A stretch of 64,000 nt of DNA from Pedinophyceae sp. YPF-701 (Eukaryota > Chlorophyta > Pedinophyceae). The DNA lies in assembly GCA_916048055.1 (NCBI GenBank), contig CAJZHL010000010.1:124001-188000 (forward strand), given 5' to 3'. Below, in pieces: positions 45,031-55,167 of the stretch (position 1 is its first letter; each line of letters starts with the position of its first letter). The notes below the pieces were generated by a model. The model worked only from the letters and a program-made list of their open reading frames with translations. It made no database searches and was not told the DNA's origin. The position numbers and the translations under genes were made by a program.

Positions 45031-46972
45031 TATCCCGCGGCTCCACCATGTCAGGGCACTGACCTATCCGGGCAGTACCCTGGCCAGCAGATGCTCGGCT
45101 CCAGCGGACCGAGCGAGCCAGGAGAAGCCTGGTCTTAGTCTGCTGAGGGCCCGCAACCACTCGAATAGATGTGATGTCTCACAAGTGTGTCGAACTGCCC
45201 CGGCACGGGTGCCGCGCGGCCCTATGGGCTGGCGCGCCTGGAGCCTCTCAGTTGGGATACTCCCCCTGACGTAGCAATCTCCTGATTCTGTCTGTGGAGA
45301 CAGCCTAGGACAAACCTGCCTCTTCCGCCGACGTCGACGCCGGCGCGTCGGCCGGCCGCGCCGCCGCCAGCCAGGAGCGGCCCGCCCGTCCGTCAAGCCC
45401 CGAGCCGCAGCGGTCGTCAGGCGTGGCCACGCGCCGTTCTTCGAGGGCTGCGACTGCGTCCTGAGCCAGTTCGTGCTTCATGCGCCCGGCCGAGCCTCGG
45501 CGCGCCCCGCCGCGAGACTGTGTGAGGGCGACAGTGCTGCGACCTGCGTTCGGGCCTGCGAGCGAGTGCTGCGAGTGCGCGCAAAGGCAACGCGGCCCTC
45601 GCTGACGCCGCGCCCGCGCCCCTCCTGCGCGCACAACGCGCGTCATTCACCGTCACGCCCGCGCCAGCTCACGTGCGTCGGGAGCACGTGGCTTGCCGCA
45701 ATCGTGGCAAGTGGGCGGTTGCAAAAGTCGCACCTGCTCAGCACCACCCGTCCACGCCCCGCTCCGCACCTCGCGCGCGCTGTCGCAGCCCCGCTGCGAC
45801 ACTCGGCGACCCCCAGGCCGGCACCGACGCTCGTTCGGGCGGGCCACTGTCAGCGGCACTAGCACACGTCACCCGCGGACCCGTCAAGACATCGCCGTCG
45901 TGCACGGATCGCGTGCGGCGCCGCGGCCAGCCTGCCCGGTGCGTGCCTGGTGCAGCTGGTGGGCTCTCGGCCGTGGCACGACGCAGGCAGCGGCGGCGGG
46001 AGCCGACAGACGCAGGAGGGGGGCGCGACACAGTCCTGCAGGGACGAGCCTCCCGGCCGACCTGCACGACGCATACCAGGGACACCGACGCTTCCCTCAG
46101 GGCACCGTACGGCATCACGCGACGAAACCTCGCGCTCCTGTGCAGTGGCAAGCTCTGAAAGCATCAACACTGCGCACGCTGTCGATCAACGGGGCGTGGG
46201 ACGCGTGTGAGCTCACCCGCTGCCCTCTCCGGCACGCGCCCTTCGCTCCCCTGCCACCGGCCATCCCGACGCGCCGCGCCCATGCCCGTGGACCGCAGCC
46301 TCTGCGCGTGCCCACCACCGCACACAGGCTGGCCTGAAACCGCCCGCTCCCTGGCACTCCGTCGCCGCGGCCCCGCCGTTCTCGCTCCGGCGGCTCCCTC
46401 AGCTTCAAGTATATCCGTTCCTTGCATGCAGCCGCACCATGATTCGTGCAGCCGCCCCGAGGGCAGCCGTGTGCTACGCAGCAGAGCTCCGGCCGCACGC
46501 CGACGTGTCAGCACGCGCTGCGCCATCTCCATACCCCCGCCGTGCTTCCTCAGCTCATCAGCCAGGGCTCGGGCATGCAACCGGTGTCGCCCGCGCCCAG
46601 CGTGCCCCCCTCGGCCCGCACCTCGAGGCCCGCCGGCGCTCTCAACCGCCGCTGCACCGCGCTCGGGCCCCGAGGCGTGACCGCAACATTGTGACGGCAC
46701 AGCCCTCGCCGCAACACGTGCGCCCGGCCTCCGCGGGGCGCGCCCGAAGACGCACGGGCGCATGGCGGGCTGTGTCGGGCGGGGTAGAACACCCCCCCTG
46801 ACACGGTCTCAGGCCCCGACCTGCGTCTCGCTCACGCACACAGGCCTGCCGCTACCTCATGTTGCGTCAGGGGCCGCGACGACGGATCAGCCACCTCGAG
46901 CCCGACACGAAGATGGGATCACACGCTGACACACACCGTCCAACACAGGGCCTGGCTCGTCTGCGTGGTTCC
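45031..46972. repeat. GC-rich 3' flank of unit 2, with private insertion
   Basis: Bases about 45030-45310 have no counterpart in units 1 or 3. From 45310 the sequence resumes the tail and flank of unit 1. No gene could be built. Minus-strand frames conserved with unit 1 persist (ELRKHGGGMEMAQRVLTRR near 46545). Confidence 0.55.
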
Positions 46973-47091
46973 TTCTCGGCGCGATCGCGGACGACGCGGC
47001 CAGGATATGCGTGCGCGCGGCGCGCCTCCCGGCGGCGTCGGACGTCCTGCACGACGCACACACGACGCGGTCGGACCACGCGGCGACAGTT
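46973..47091 (+). pseudogene. Fragment of U2SURP exon 5 (CID domain), copy B
   Basis: Second ungapped remnant of 36624-36742, at the junction of units 2 and 3. It reads ASDVLHDAHTTRSDHAA, slightly different from copy A. Its position relative to the unit is the same as in copy A. Confidence 0.78.
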
Positions 47092-47359
47092 TGGCAAACG
47101 CCGGCAGTGGTGGGTCGCTGGGCGGGAGCATGACTCATCCTCCGCGAGCGAAGGGGTGCCAGCGGTGCGGCTGCGCTGCGTCGCGCGACGCTCGTCGACA
47201 GCTCACTCGCCATGCAACGTCACATTCCATCTGATGATCAAACCGCGATCAAACCGCCAAGCGCCACAGCGACCGCGCAACGCAGCGCACCACCGACGCA
47301 GCGCCTCCTCGCGCCGGCGCCCCGCCCTCCCCAGCCCCGCCCCGTCGCGTCCGACCGAG

Positions 47360-47938
47360 TCAGCCGCGTCGCCTCTCCTGCACTGCCTGCCACTGCTCGA
47401 ACTCCCCCCCCGCGGCCGCGATGGCCCACATGTCCCTGAGCGCGCGCGGGTCGGTCTTCGCCATCGCCGCGAACGTCGCCCTCAGCGCCTCCGGCACGTA
47501 CGCGTCCGCCCACGTGTCGATCTTGACGTGCGCCGGAACACTCGGATCCTCGAACACCGCGCCCACGTGCCGGTCTATCTCGTCCTCGGAGCCCGACGCG
47601 TCCACGTCCTCTTCGTCCTTCTCCGACTTGGAGTCCAGGGAACTGCTCCCCTCGTGCAGCGCGCGCTCCTTCTCCCCCAACTCGGCATCGGCAGCGATCA
47701 CGGCCTCCAGGTACGCGGCCAGGCCGCCCTCGGGGAACGGGCGGTCCAGCACTTCATCAGGGTGAGGGAAGCCCCCGCGCGTGCCGGTCGGCCCGTCGTC
47801 GGGGTTGAAGCGTGCCCGCAGTGCTTGCGACACGGGGCTGAGCGGGCGCTCCGCGGTCTTCGGCTTGCTCTGCCCGTTTTCGGCCCCGGACGCGGGCTTC
47901 TTAGATGACCCCCGACCCCGCTTTTGCTTCTTCGGCAT
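47360..47938 (-). CDS. Small acidic protein with N-terminal basic NLS, unknown function
   Basis: 192 residues starting at the ATG at 47938. The N-terminus MPKKQKRGRGSSKK is a strong basic nuclear-localisation type signal. Residues 40-90 are polar, then GGLAAYLEAVIAADAELGEKERAL is helical. A Ser/Asp/Glu-rich acidic block (SLDSKSEKDEEDVDASGSED) follows, and a helical C-terminus with EALRATFAAMAKTDPRAL. I do not recognise the family. It may bind chromatin or nucleoplasmic partners, but this is only composition-based. It is head-to-head with membrane-protein gene 3 across 322 bases, and the same pairing is repeated with decayed copies in units 1 and 2. Confidence 0.65.
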   Translation of the reverse strand: MPKKQKRGRGSSKKPASGAENGQSKPKTAERPLSPVSQALRARFNPDDGPTGTRGGFPHPDEVLDRPFPEGGLAAYLEAVIAADAELGEKERALHEGSSSLDSKSEKDEEDVDASGSEDEIDRHVGAVFEDPSVPAHVKIDTWADAYVPEALRATFAAMAKTDPRALRDMWAIAAAGGEFEQWQAVQERRRG

Positions 47939-48260
47939 GATTGCGCTGTGTCGCGTCCGCTGGGGCTCCCCGCACGACGGTACAGCGCTGGTTTTGGCGG
48001 GTGGCCTCTGCGCGACCGTGTGCGTGATTTGACGCGTTAAGCGCGTCACCGCGAGGATGTCAGGCGCATGTGTGGCCGCGGCGCGCGATCGGACGCCCGC
48101 ACGGAGCGCGGGAAGCGGCGGTCGCGTTGCGTGGGCACCCGACACATCGCACTCCCCCCTGATCGCGCGGGGCTCAAGGCTCCTGCGGTGCCTGCAGCGC
48201 GCCGTTGGACACTGGCGTGCAAGGCGTCTGCGAGCGCCGGACGACGTCCGTGGGCCAACG
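47939..48260. promoter_or_regulatory. Shared divergent spacer of unit 3
   Basis: 322 bases between the divergent acidic-protein and membrane-protein genes. The equivalent spacers are 38335-38654 and 43030-43349 and are similar in sequence, including a cgcgcgatcggacgcccgca block and gggcacccgacacatcgcactcccc. It is probably a bidirectional promoter, inferred from position and conservation. Confidence 0.45.
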
Positions 48261-50963
48261 ATGGGGTCACGTCACGGCTATGTTCCCACCCTAGGGCTCA
48301 GGGCCGTGGGTTGCGTCCTCCTGCTGGCGCTGTGCGCCGTGCCGCCCGCCAGCGCGGAGAGCATGCAGCAGGGGTTCAGGAACCTGTACGCCGAGGTACC
48401 GGGAATGCCGAGCAAGTGGGTCGGCTACAGCGCCCTGCTGGACTTGGAGGTCAAGGTCTGCTGCGAACACGGCATCCACGAGCCCAGGTGCGCACATCTG
48501 TGGGTCGGGCACCGTCCATCAGCTCAAAACCAAGCTGGCGGGCTAGCTCGGCGGACGATGTCCGTCGTCGCCACGCCGTGTGGCGCGCGTCTCTCTGGTG
48601 AGGGTTCAGCTGCGCCTGTTGGCCGACGCGGGCCGGAATCCGCGTGGTTCAGCGCACGGGCTGTCATTCATGTCCACGAAGACCGATAATCTTCCTCTGC
48701 GGCTGATGCGCTCCGCGGCCTCGCCAGCAGGGTGCTCTCCCTGACCGCTAGGGATTCGCGCGTGTCGATTCGGCCTCCGCGAACAGACAGACTGATCTGC
48801 GCTCCACGGCTTGCCAGGCACGCTGCCGTCCAGCACGAGACGACAACCACCAGGGCAGGCCGGACCTGGCCCGCTGCGCCGGCTTGCGGCGCCGCTGCTG
48901 AGTTGCTCGCGTCGTGTGCTCTGCGTCGCAGCCCGGTCGAGGTCTGCGTGGAGCAAACGAAGAAGAGGGAGCGCTCGTTCAGCTACGCCGTGCTGGCGAT
49001 GACGCCGCAGGTCTACCGCGACATGATGACGTTCTCGCTGACGATGATCGACCACGTCGCCGCAGCCGTCGGAGCCGGGCCCAGCGTGCAGTCCGCCAAA
49101 GCAGTCCTGGCGGCACAGGTCTACAAATACGGCGGCGACGTCGTCGAAGAGTTCGCGCAGGGAGCGAACTCTGACACCGAGCCCTTCGGCCGGACGTGCG
49201 CGAGCGTCGACGTCGCTCCTGTCGACTCGCTCGAGGCGGCGCCGCTGGTCGGCGCGAAGCAGTGCGCCGTGCTCGGGGGGTTCAGTGCGATCCCGCGCAC
49301 GCACGTGGACGCGCGGTTCGAGGGAACGAGCTGGACGGGTCATGCGTGGAGGTGGCTGGCGAGCCGGCGGCCGGGCGCGCGGCGGACGGAGCAGTCGTGC
49401 GAGGTGTCCCACCGCGCGAGGCTGAGCGCGCGGCAGCTGTGCGTCGTCTTGCTGCTCATGCTCGGGCCCGTGGTCCCAATTATGCGGTGGTTGTGGAAGT
49501 TGAGTTACTGGAAGGTTAGATCCGCGTTCGGCGACACGCGGTGGGACGTCACGCACTGGGACGGCTCCAGCCTGCTCGACATCTTCAGGGTGGTCTCGTG
49601 GGCAGGGTCGGCGTCCTTCAATTGGGTTTCCGCCACGTCGAGACATGCTGCTAGTGCATCCTTCAGGTTCGTATGCAGGACGTTCGCCCGGGGCGTGGAC
49701 TACGTCGTGCCCAGGTGCGTGCACGTGACGCAGCGCCGACTGTGCAAGTTCGCGTCGAATAGATCCACTCGCAGACCCGCTACATACTCTGCACGTGCGC
49801 GCGTTTCCGAGTCGTTCGTTTCCAATGTTGTTACGCAGTTTGAGGCTGCGCACAGCGATGGAGCACTTCTGCGCGGCCGTGGAAGAGACGTGCGCGCGCG
49901 TCGTCGCGTTGGCGCTCATATTCCTCGCGCCCTTCGTGCTCGCGATCTCGTGCGTGGGCCTGGCCATGGCGTGCGCGTTCGCACTCGTCATGGTCGCGTG
50001 GTTCGCGGCGGCGCCTGTCTACATCATGTCGTGGTGGACGGACACGATCCGCAACGTGCTCGGCCGCTTCGTCATGGGCACGCTCGAGGAGTGCGCACAC
50101 GTCGAGTTCTATCTCGGGCTCGCGGGCTTCAGCTGGGCGCTGCGGCACTGCGTCGGACCCGCTCCACGCGCCGAGGAGCCGAGCTCGAGGTTGCTCTTGA
50201 GCTCGCTCCCGGGCGCCCTGACCACGTTGAGCTCTCCCCGCGCGCACGTCGCGTTCTACCGCGGGCTTGCGGGCTGGGCGCTGTGGTACCTCATCGGATT
50301 CCCTCGACACCCCGAGGAGCGGAGCTGGAGGTCGTTCTCGCGCTCGCTGTCGAGCACCCTGGCGAAGCTGACCGCGGTGAGCCCGCCTGTCTATCGCATG
50401 TCACATGCCCGGAATTCGCGGTCAAAGGCGTCCCGGCATTCCTCTCGGTGTCGCGAGGAGGTCGTCGAAGTCCACCGCGTCTACGATGAGCGGTGGATTT
50501 CGACGACCGCCTCGCGACACCGAGAGGAATGCCGGGACGCCTCTGACCGCGCGTTCCGGGAGGCGCGCCGCGCGTACCGCCACGTTGACGGGTGGTCGGT
50601 GCTCTGGCGTCGGGGCCGCACACCTCATGCAGCGGGCGCCGCACTGTTCGCCAACAGGGCCGGTCACCAGCGAAGCTCACGACTCCCTTGACACCGCAGG
50701 CGTACATCTTGCCCTCGGCCATCTGCTTCCTCGTCGAGAACACCGTCGGACGAGTCGCGACGATGGTGGCGTGCATCGCGATCATCGGCAACACGCGGGA
50801 GGCAATGGCCGAGGCAGCGGCTTCTGACGCCGACGTCGACGCCGGCGCGTCGGCCGGCCGCATTGCCGCCAGCGAGGAGCAGCCCGCTTGTCCGTCAAGC
50901 TCGGACTCGCGTCGGAGGTCAGGCGCGGCCCGTGCCGCCCGCCGCTCTTCGAGGGCTGCGTAA
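48261..50963 (+). CDS. Cys-containing multi-pass membrane protein, family copy 3
   Basis: Exons 48261-48487, 48932-49714, 49839-50376 and 50700-50963 encode 603 residues, the longest copy. Signal peptide (GCVLLLALCAVPPASAE), MPSKWVGYSALLD block and VKVCC are conserved. The ectodomain keeps the helical segment (TPQVYRDMMTFSLTMIDHVAA) and the cysteines FGRTC, KQC and EQSCEVSH. About 100 extra residues follow the first membrane helix, interrupted by an intron absent from copies 1 and 2 (49715-49838, donor CAG|GTGCGTG). Further helices include ALALIFLAPFVLAISCVGLA. The motif HVEFYLGLAGFSWAL is duplicated in exon 3 as HVAFYRGLAGWAL. The tail is again Ser/Ala/Arg-rich. The last intron contains a foldback element. 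Function is unknown. Confidence 0.75.
50408..50560. repeat. Foldback (inverted repeat) inside membrane-protein gene 3 intron
   Basis: Two 71-base arms (50408-50478 and 50490-50560) are reverse complements at about 66 positions, with an 11-base loop gtctacgatga. The ends read cccgga and tccggg. The corresponding introns of copies 1 and 2 lack it, so it inserted after the duplications. Confidence 0.92.
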
Positions 50964-53027
50964 CAGCGGCTGCGTCCTGAGCAAGTTCGTGCTTCACGCG
51001 CCCGGCCGAGCCTCAGCACGCCCCGCCGCGAGACTGTGAGGGCGACAGTGCTGCGACCTGCGTTCGGGCCTGCGAGCAAGTGCTGCGCGCAAACTCAACG
51101 CAGCCCTCGCTGACACCGCGCCCGCGCCCGCCCTGCACGCAGCACACGCATCACTCTCCGTCACGCCCGCGCCAGCTCACGTGCGTCCGGAGCATGTGGA
51201 TTGCCGCAATCGTGGCGCATGTGGGCTACTGCAAGCGTCGCACCTGCGTAGCACCGCCCGTCCACGCCCCGCTCCGCACCTCGCGCGCGCTGTCGCAGCC
51301 CCGCTGCGCTGCCGCAATCTCGAGCGACCCCCGGGCCAGAGCCGACGCTCGTGCGGGCTCGCTGCCGTTCGCGGCGCACTCGCACTTGCACACGTCACCG
51401 GCGGACCCGTCTCGACATCGCAATCGTGAAAGGACCGCCTGCAGCGCCGCGGCCAGCCCGTCCGGTGCGTGTCTTGCGCAGCTGGCGGGCCCTCGGCCGT
51501 GCCGCGACGCAAGCAGCGGCGGAGGGCCGGCAGAGGTGCCCCGCGTGCAGCCTTGGAGAGGCGAAAGCTCGTGACTGGCCTGCACACCGCACACAGAGGG
51601 ACTCGACGCTTGAGTGGACATGACTGAGGTCTGCCTCCGTGCCGGGCACAACATTCTGCGACGAAACGTCGCGGTCTTGCGCAGAAGCGCGCTGAGAGCA
51701 TCAACACAGCGCCCGCGGCTGGCCATCAGCGCGTGAGACGGGCCCAGGCTCGCCCGTGACCTCTCCATGACGCCTTCTGCGCCGTCGTGCCACTCACCAC
51801 CCCGTCGCGCCGCTCATCCTCGCGGCAAAGCACTGGTTGCCTGAAACCGCCCGCTTCCCGGCGCACCGTCGCGCTGACCTCACCGTTTTCGCTTTGTTGG
51901 ACTGTTATTGCCTTCAAATACCCGTCACGCGGGCGTAGCCGCACCCTGGGCCTTCCCAACCGCTCTGGGAGGCGTGTGCAAAGCAGTCGAGGCCAGGCTC
52001 CACACCGACGTGTCCGCAGGCGCTGCGCCATCTCAGTGCCCCTGGCACGCTTCCTCAACAATCAGCCAGGGCCCTGACACGCAAACGGTGTCGCCCGCGC
52101 CCAGCGTGCCCCCGCCAGCGCCCACCTCATCATGCGCCGGCGCTCTCAACCGCCGCTGCACCGCGCTCGGGCCCCGAGGCGTGACCGCAACATTGTGACG
52201 GCGTTGCGCTGACAATGGCACGTGCGGGCGGTGCGCGCGGGGCGCGCCCGGTGACCCAGGGGCGCGTGGCGGGGGCAGCCTGTGTCGGGCGGGGCTCGAT
52301 CGACCCCCCCTGACACGGTCTCAGGCCCCGACCGGCGGCTCTCTCGGGCACACGGGCCCACCGCCGCGCTCCACGGATACAGTTCCGCGACGACCGATCA
52401 AGATACTCCACTCCGACGCACAGGTGAGATCACACTCCGGCAGATGCCGTCTGGTAGAGGGCGCGCTCGCGTGCGTGGTCCTCTCTGCGTGACGTCGCAT
52501 TATGTCGCTTCAGCGGGTCGTTCGCTATCGTTACATGGGATCTGCGTAGATTATACGTGCCAGTATGCCGCGAGCGCCGCTCGAGGGGCACCAGCACGCA
52601 GCGCCTCCAACAGCCCGCTCGTTCGGCCTCGGAGTGGGCTTTCCGCGACATCCTGCGTTGCCGAGGGGGTCTCCATTAATAATTCTGGGGGCGAGGTTGC
52701 GCGATGACCCGCGTTTCGCCCGCCACGATGTCCACGACGCCCCTGCCCTCGACCACAGAGCTGTGCCCAGCCACGCCGCGCAGCTCACACACACGATCCC
52801 AACGAGACTCTCAGCGACTCCGATGCGCTCCTCCATAGCAAGAGACCGCACCGCTTGACGCAGATTCCTCGAAACGCTGCATTTCGATGCGCCCGGGGCC
52901 ATCAGCACCCCGTTACAGATTCCCTGCCGCGGCCCGTCTCCTTACGACGCCCCCCCCTCTCGTCGCTCCGCAGACAACCTACTGAACGACTGACGCCGCA
53001 GCGACGGCAAGCACGGCCCCCGACACC
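50964..53027. repeat. 3' flank of unit 3 and spacer before the DGTPDMRY gene
   Basis: To about 52420 this is a diverged version of the unit 1 and 2 flanks. From there to 53027 it is single-copy within the window, with several short frames but none supportable. It presumably includes the promoter of the next gene. Confidence 0.45.
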
Positions 53028-54710
53028 ATGGCCACGGCCACCCGGCAGCAGACGCAGTGGCAGTCGAGTTTCCTCGACTGGCAGGGCGGCGCCGACATCT
53101 CGACTACCGGCGCCCTCCGCATGAACGGCCGGGCCGACGTGCTGTCCATCCCGGGCAAGGACGACGCCCACTGGCTCGACCTCGAGGTCGTCGCCGACAC
53201 CATGAACAAGCTGACTCAGGCCGAGCGTCAGACCGTCACCGTCGACGACATGCGCGCGCTGCGCGACCTCCTGCGCAGCAAGGACAACCTGCGCCCGCTG
53301 TCGCGCGCGCGCAACCAGGACGAGGGCCTCACGGAGCGCGTCACGGCCGCGATCGTCAACGGCAACGTCGCGTCGGACGGCGACCGCACCCTGCGTGGCC
53401 ACAAGCTGACTAAGGTCAAGCACCAGGTCGAGTTCGTCGTCAAGCACAAGAACGAGATCCCGCAGCCGATCCTCAAGGGGCTCGCGGACAAGCTCGCGGC
53501 GCTGCGCGACGGCGAGGCGGGCGGCAGGAGCGTGATGGACCGCCGGCGCCTCGGAGGGGCGCACCTCCCGCGGACGACGGGCGGCACGGAGGCCGCCGCG
53601 GGCCCGCTGAAGCAGGACGGCACGCCGGACATGCGCTACAAGGCCAACAGGGAGGCCGCGGCGAAGGAGGCCGCGGGGAGCAGCACGGCGCCCAACACCC
53701 CCCTCAAGAAGGACGGCACGCCCGACATGCGGTACAAGGCCAACAGGGAGGCGGCGGCGCGGGAGGCGTCCTCGGGGACGTCGACGCCGGTCAACACGCC
53801 GCTGAAGAAGGACGGCACGCCCGACATGCGCTACAAGGCCAACAGGGAGGCGCGCAACGCGGCGGCGTCCTCGCCGACGGCGTCGTTCCAGACGGCGTCC
53901 AGCACGGGCCCGCTCAAGAAGGACGGCACGCCCGACATGCGGTACAAGGCCAACAGGGCTGAGGACGGCGCGGGGACCTCCTCCCCGGCCGCCTCCTCGG
54001 CCTCCTTCTACACCGCAACCAGCACGGGCCCGCGGAAGAAGGACGGCACGCCGGACATGCGCTACAGGGCCAACAGGGCCGCGTCCGGCGCCGGCGCGGC
54101 GACGTCCTCGCCCGCTGCGTCGTTCCAGACGGCGTCGAGCGCGGGCCCGCTCAAGGAGGACGGCACGCCGGACATGCGGTACAAGGCCAACAAGGCCATG
54201 TACGGCGCCGCGACCAGCGACACCGCGTCGTCGGCGGGGCCGTCGCAGTTCTCGTTCCCGGTCGAGCAGCAGCGCGACTACGCGACGCCGCAGCTCCGCC
54301 GGCCCACGCGCGTCGTGTCCTCGTCCGCTGCGAGCAGCAGCGCGGGTGCGGCGCTGCGAGCCGCTGCGCCGCGGGCGGCCCCGGCGCGGGCGTCGTCGGC
54401 CTCGCTCAACGTGTCGGGTCCGCTGAAGAGGGACGGGACCCCGGACATGCGGTACAGCGTCAACAGGACCACGTACGCGCCGGCGGCGCCGTCGCACACG
54501 TACACGTCGGCGGCGTACGCGCCCGGGCCGCTCAAGTCCGACGGGACGCCGGACATGCGCTACAGCGCCAACCGGACCGCGTACGCGACCCCGACGTCCT
54601 CGTACACGTCGGCGTCGTACGCGCCGGGCCCGCTGAAGATGGACGGCACCCCCGACATGCGCTTCAGCGCCAACCGGGCGGCGTTCGGGGGCTCGCGCGG
54701 GCGCAGGTGA
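53028..54710 (+). CDS. Protein with nine DGTPDMRY repeats, unknown function
   Basis: A single-exon gene of 560 residues with ATG in excellent context (caccATGG). The first 185 residues are mostly helical and charged, with no family I can name. From about residue 190, nine copies of a 17-residue motif (GPLKKDGTPDMRYKANR) are spaced by 15-60 residues of Ala/Ser/Thr-rich linker. Only the DGTPDMR core is invariant; position 4 varies (Q, K, E, R, S, M) and the last three copies change YKAN to YSVN, YSAN and FSAN. Such motifs suggest a multivalent linear binding module. I have the impression that similar repeats occur in scattered algal and large-virus proteins, but this is memory and unverified. 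There are no signal peptide or membrane segments. Confidence 0.78.
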   Translation: MATATRQQTQWQSSFLDWQGGADISTTGALRMNGRADVLSIPGKDDAHWLDLEVVADTMNKLTQAERQTVTVDDMRALRDLLRSKDNLRPLSRARNQDEGLTERVTAAIVNGNVASDGDRTLRGHKLTKVKHQVEFVVKHKNEIPQPILKGLADKLAALRDGEAGGRSVMDRRRLGGAHLPRTTGGTEAAAGPLKQDGTPDMRYKANREAAAKEAAGSSTAPNTPLKKDGTPDMRYKANREAAAREASSGTSTPVNTPLKKDGTPDMRYKANREARNAAASSPTASFQTASSTGPLKKDGTPDMRYKANRAEDGAGTSSPAASSASFYTATSTGPRKKDGTPDMRYRANRAASGAGAATSSPAASFQTASSAGPLKEDGTPDMRYKANKAMYGAATSDTASSAGPSQFSFPVEQQRDYATPQLRRPTRVVSSSAASSSAGAALRAAAPRAAPARASSASLNVSGPLKRDGTPDMRYSVNRTTYAPAAPSHTYTSAAYAPGPLKSDGTPDMRYSANRTAYATPTSSYTSASYAPGPLKMDGTPDMRFSANRAAFGGSRGRR

Positions 54711-55167
54711 AGCGCGTGATGCAGCAGCGGAGGTGCAGGACGGGGCACGCGGGCTCAGTGCAGCCACCTGCCTCGAACTGACTCAAGTCTGACCGGCATG
54801 TTGTTGCGGCGGTGGCAGCGGCTGTCGGACAGTGCGGGCGAGGGACGCGGGTCTTCGCTGCTCGGAAGGGCAGGCTTTGGACGGAGAGCAACATTTCTTG
54901 CGTGCAGCGCACTCGATGTGGTGATCAGAAGGTAGCAAAAATCAACGACTTGTAAATCCAATATTTGTATTTGTTCCTGATCAACCCCGCGTCGGCGGCC
55001 ATGCGCGCCTCTCCCTCTGGAGCACGAAGCCATTCGCATAACACCCCATCCACGGGTCCTGCGCGACCTGTCTCCGCACGACCGTCACCACTCGCCGCGC
55101 TGCATCATGCCAGCAGCGTTGCCCTCGCACACCCACAACGCGCCCCCGCCCCCTCGCCACGCCCCCC
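54711..55167. other. Convergent intergenic region
   Basis: This spacer separates the 3' ends of the DGTPDMRY gene and UPF1 copy 1. An AT-rich patch at 54890-54975 contains ttgtaaatccaatatttgtatttg. The TGTAA within it matches the green-algal polyadenylation signal and would fit the plus-strand gene. Confidence 0.45.

Larger units (their letters stand above)
42053..46972. repeat. Tandem array, unit 2
   Basis: Second copy of the segmental unit, about 4.9 kb. It holds the U2SURP remnant, a degenerate acidic-protein gene (-), membrane-protein gene 2 (+) and the GC-rich flank. The offset between membrane genes 1 and 2 is 4695 bases, and between 2 and 3 it is 4911. Confidence 0.85.
46973..52450. 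repeat. Tandem array, unit 3
   Basis: Third and most diverged copy. It holds the U2SURP remnant, the only intact acidic-protein gene (-), membrane-protein gene 3 (+), which has an extra intron, and a looser GC-rich flank. The right boundary is approximate, as similarity to the other units fades after the shared gacacggtctcaggccccgacc near 52313. Confidence 0.75.

Noticed and set aside
45030-45310. A small structured RNA gene in the private insertion of unit 2
   Set aside because: Short complementary stretches exist, but no tRNA, snRNA or rRNA signature could be recognised by reading.
49715-49838. A frameshift mutation in membrane-protein copy 3
   Set aside because: The frame change is fully explained by a 124-base intron with donor CAG|GTGCGTG and acceptor ttacgcag in matching phase 2.
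38655-50963. Assignment of the membrane-protein family to the GEX1/KAR5 nuclear fusion proteins
   Set aside because: Signal peptide, cysteines and C-terminal helices fit loosely, but the Cys spacing and the conserved WVGYSALMD block do not match what I know of that family.
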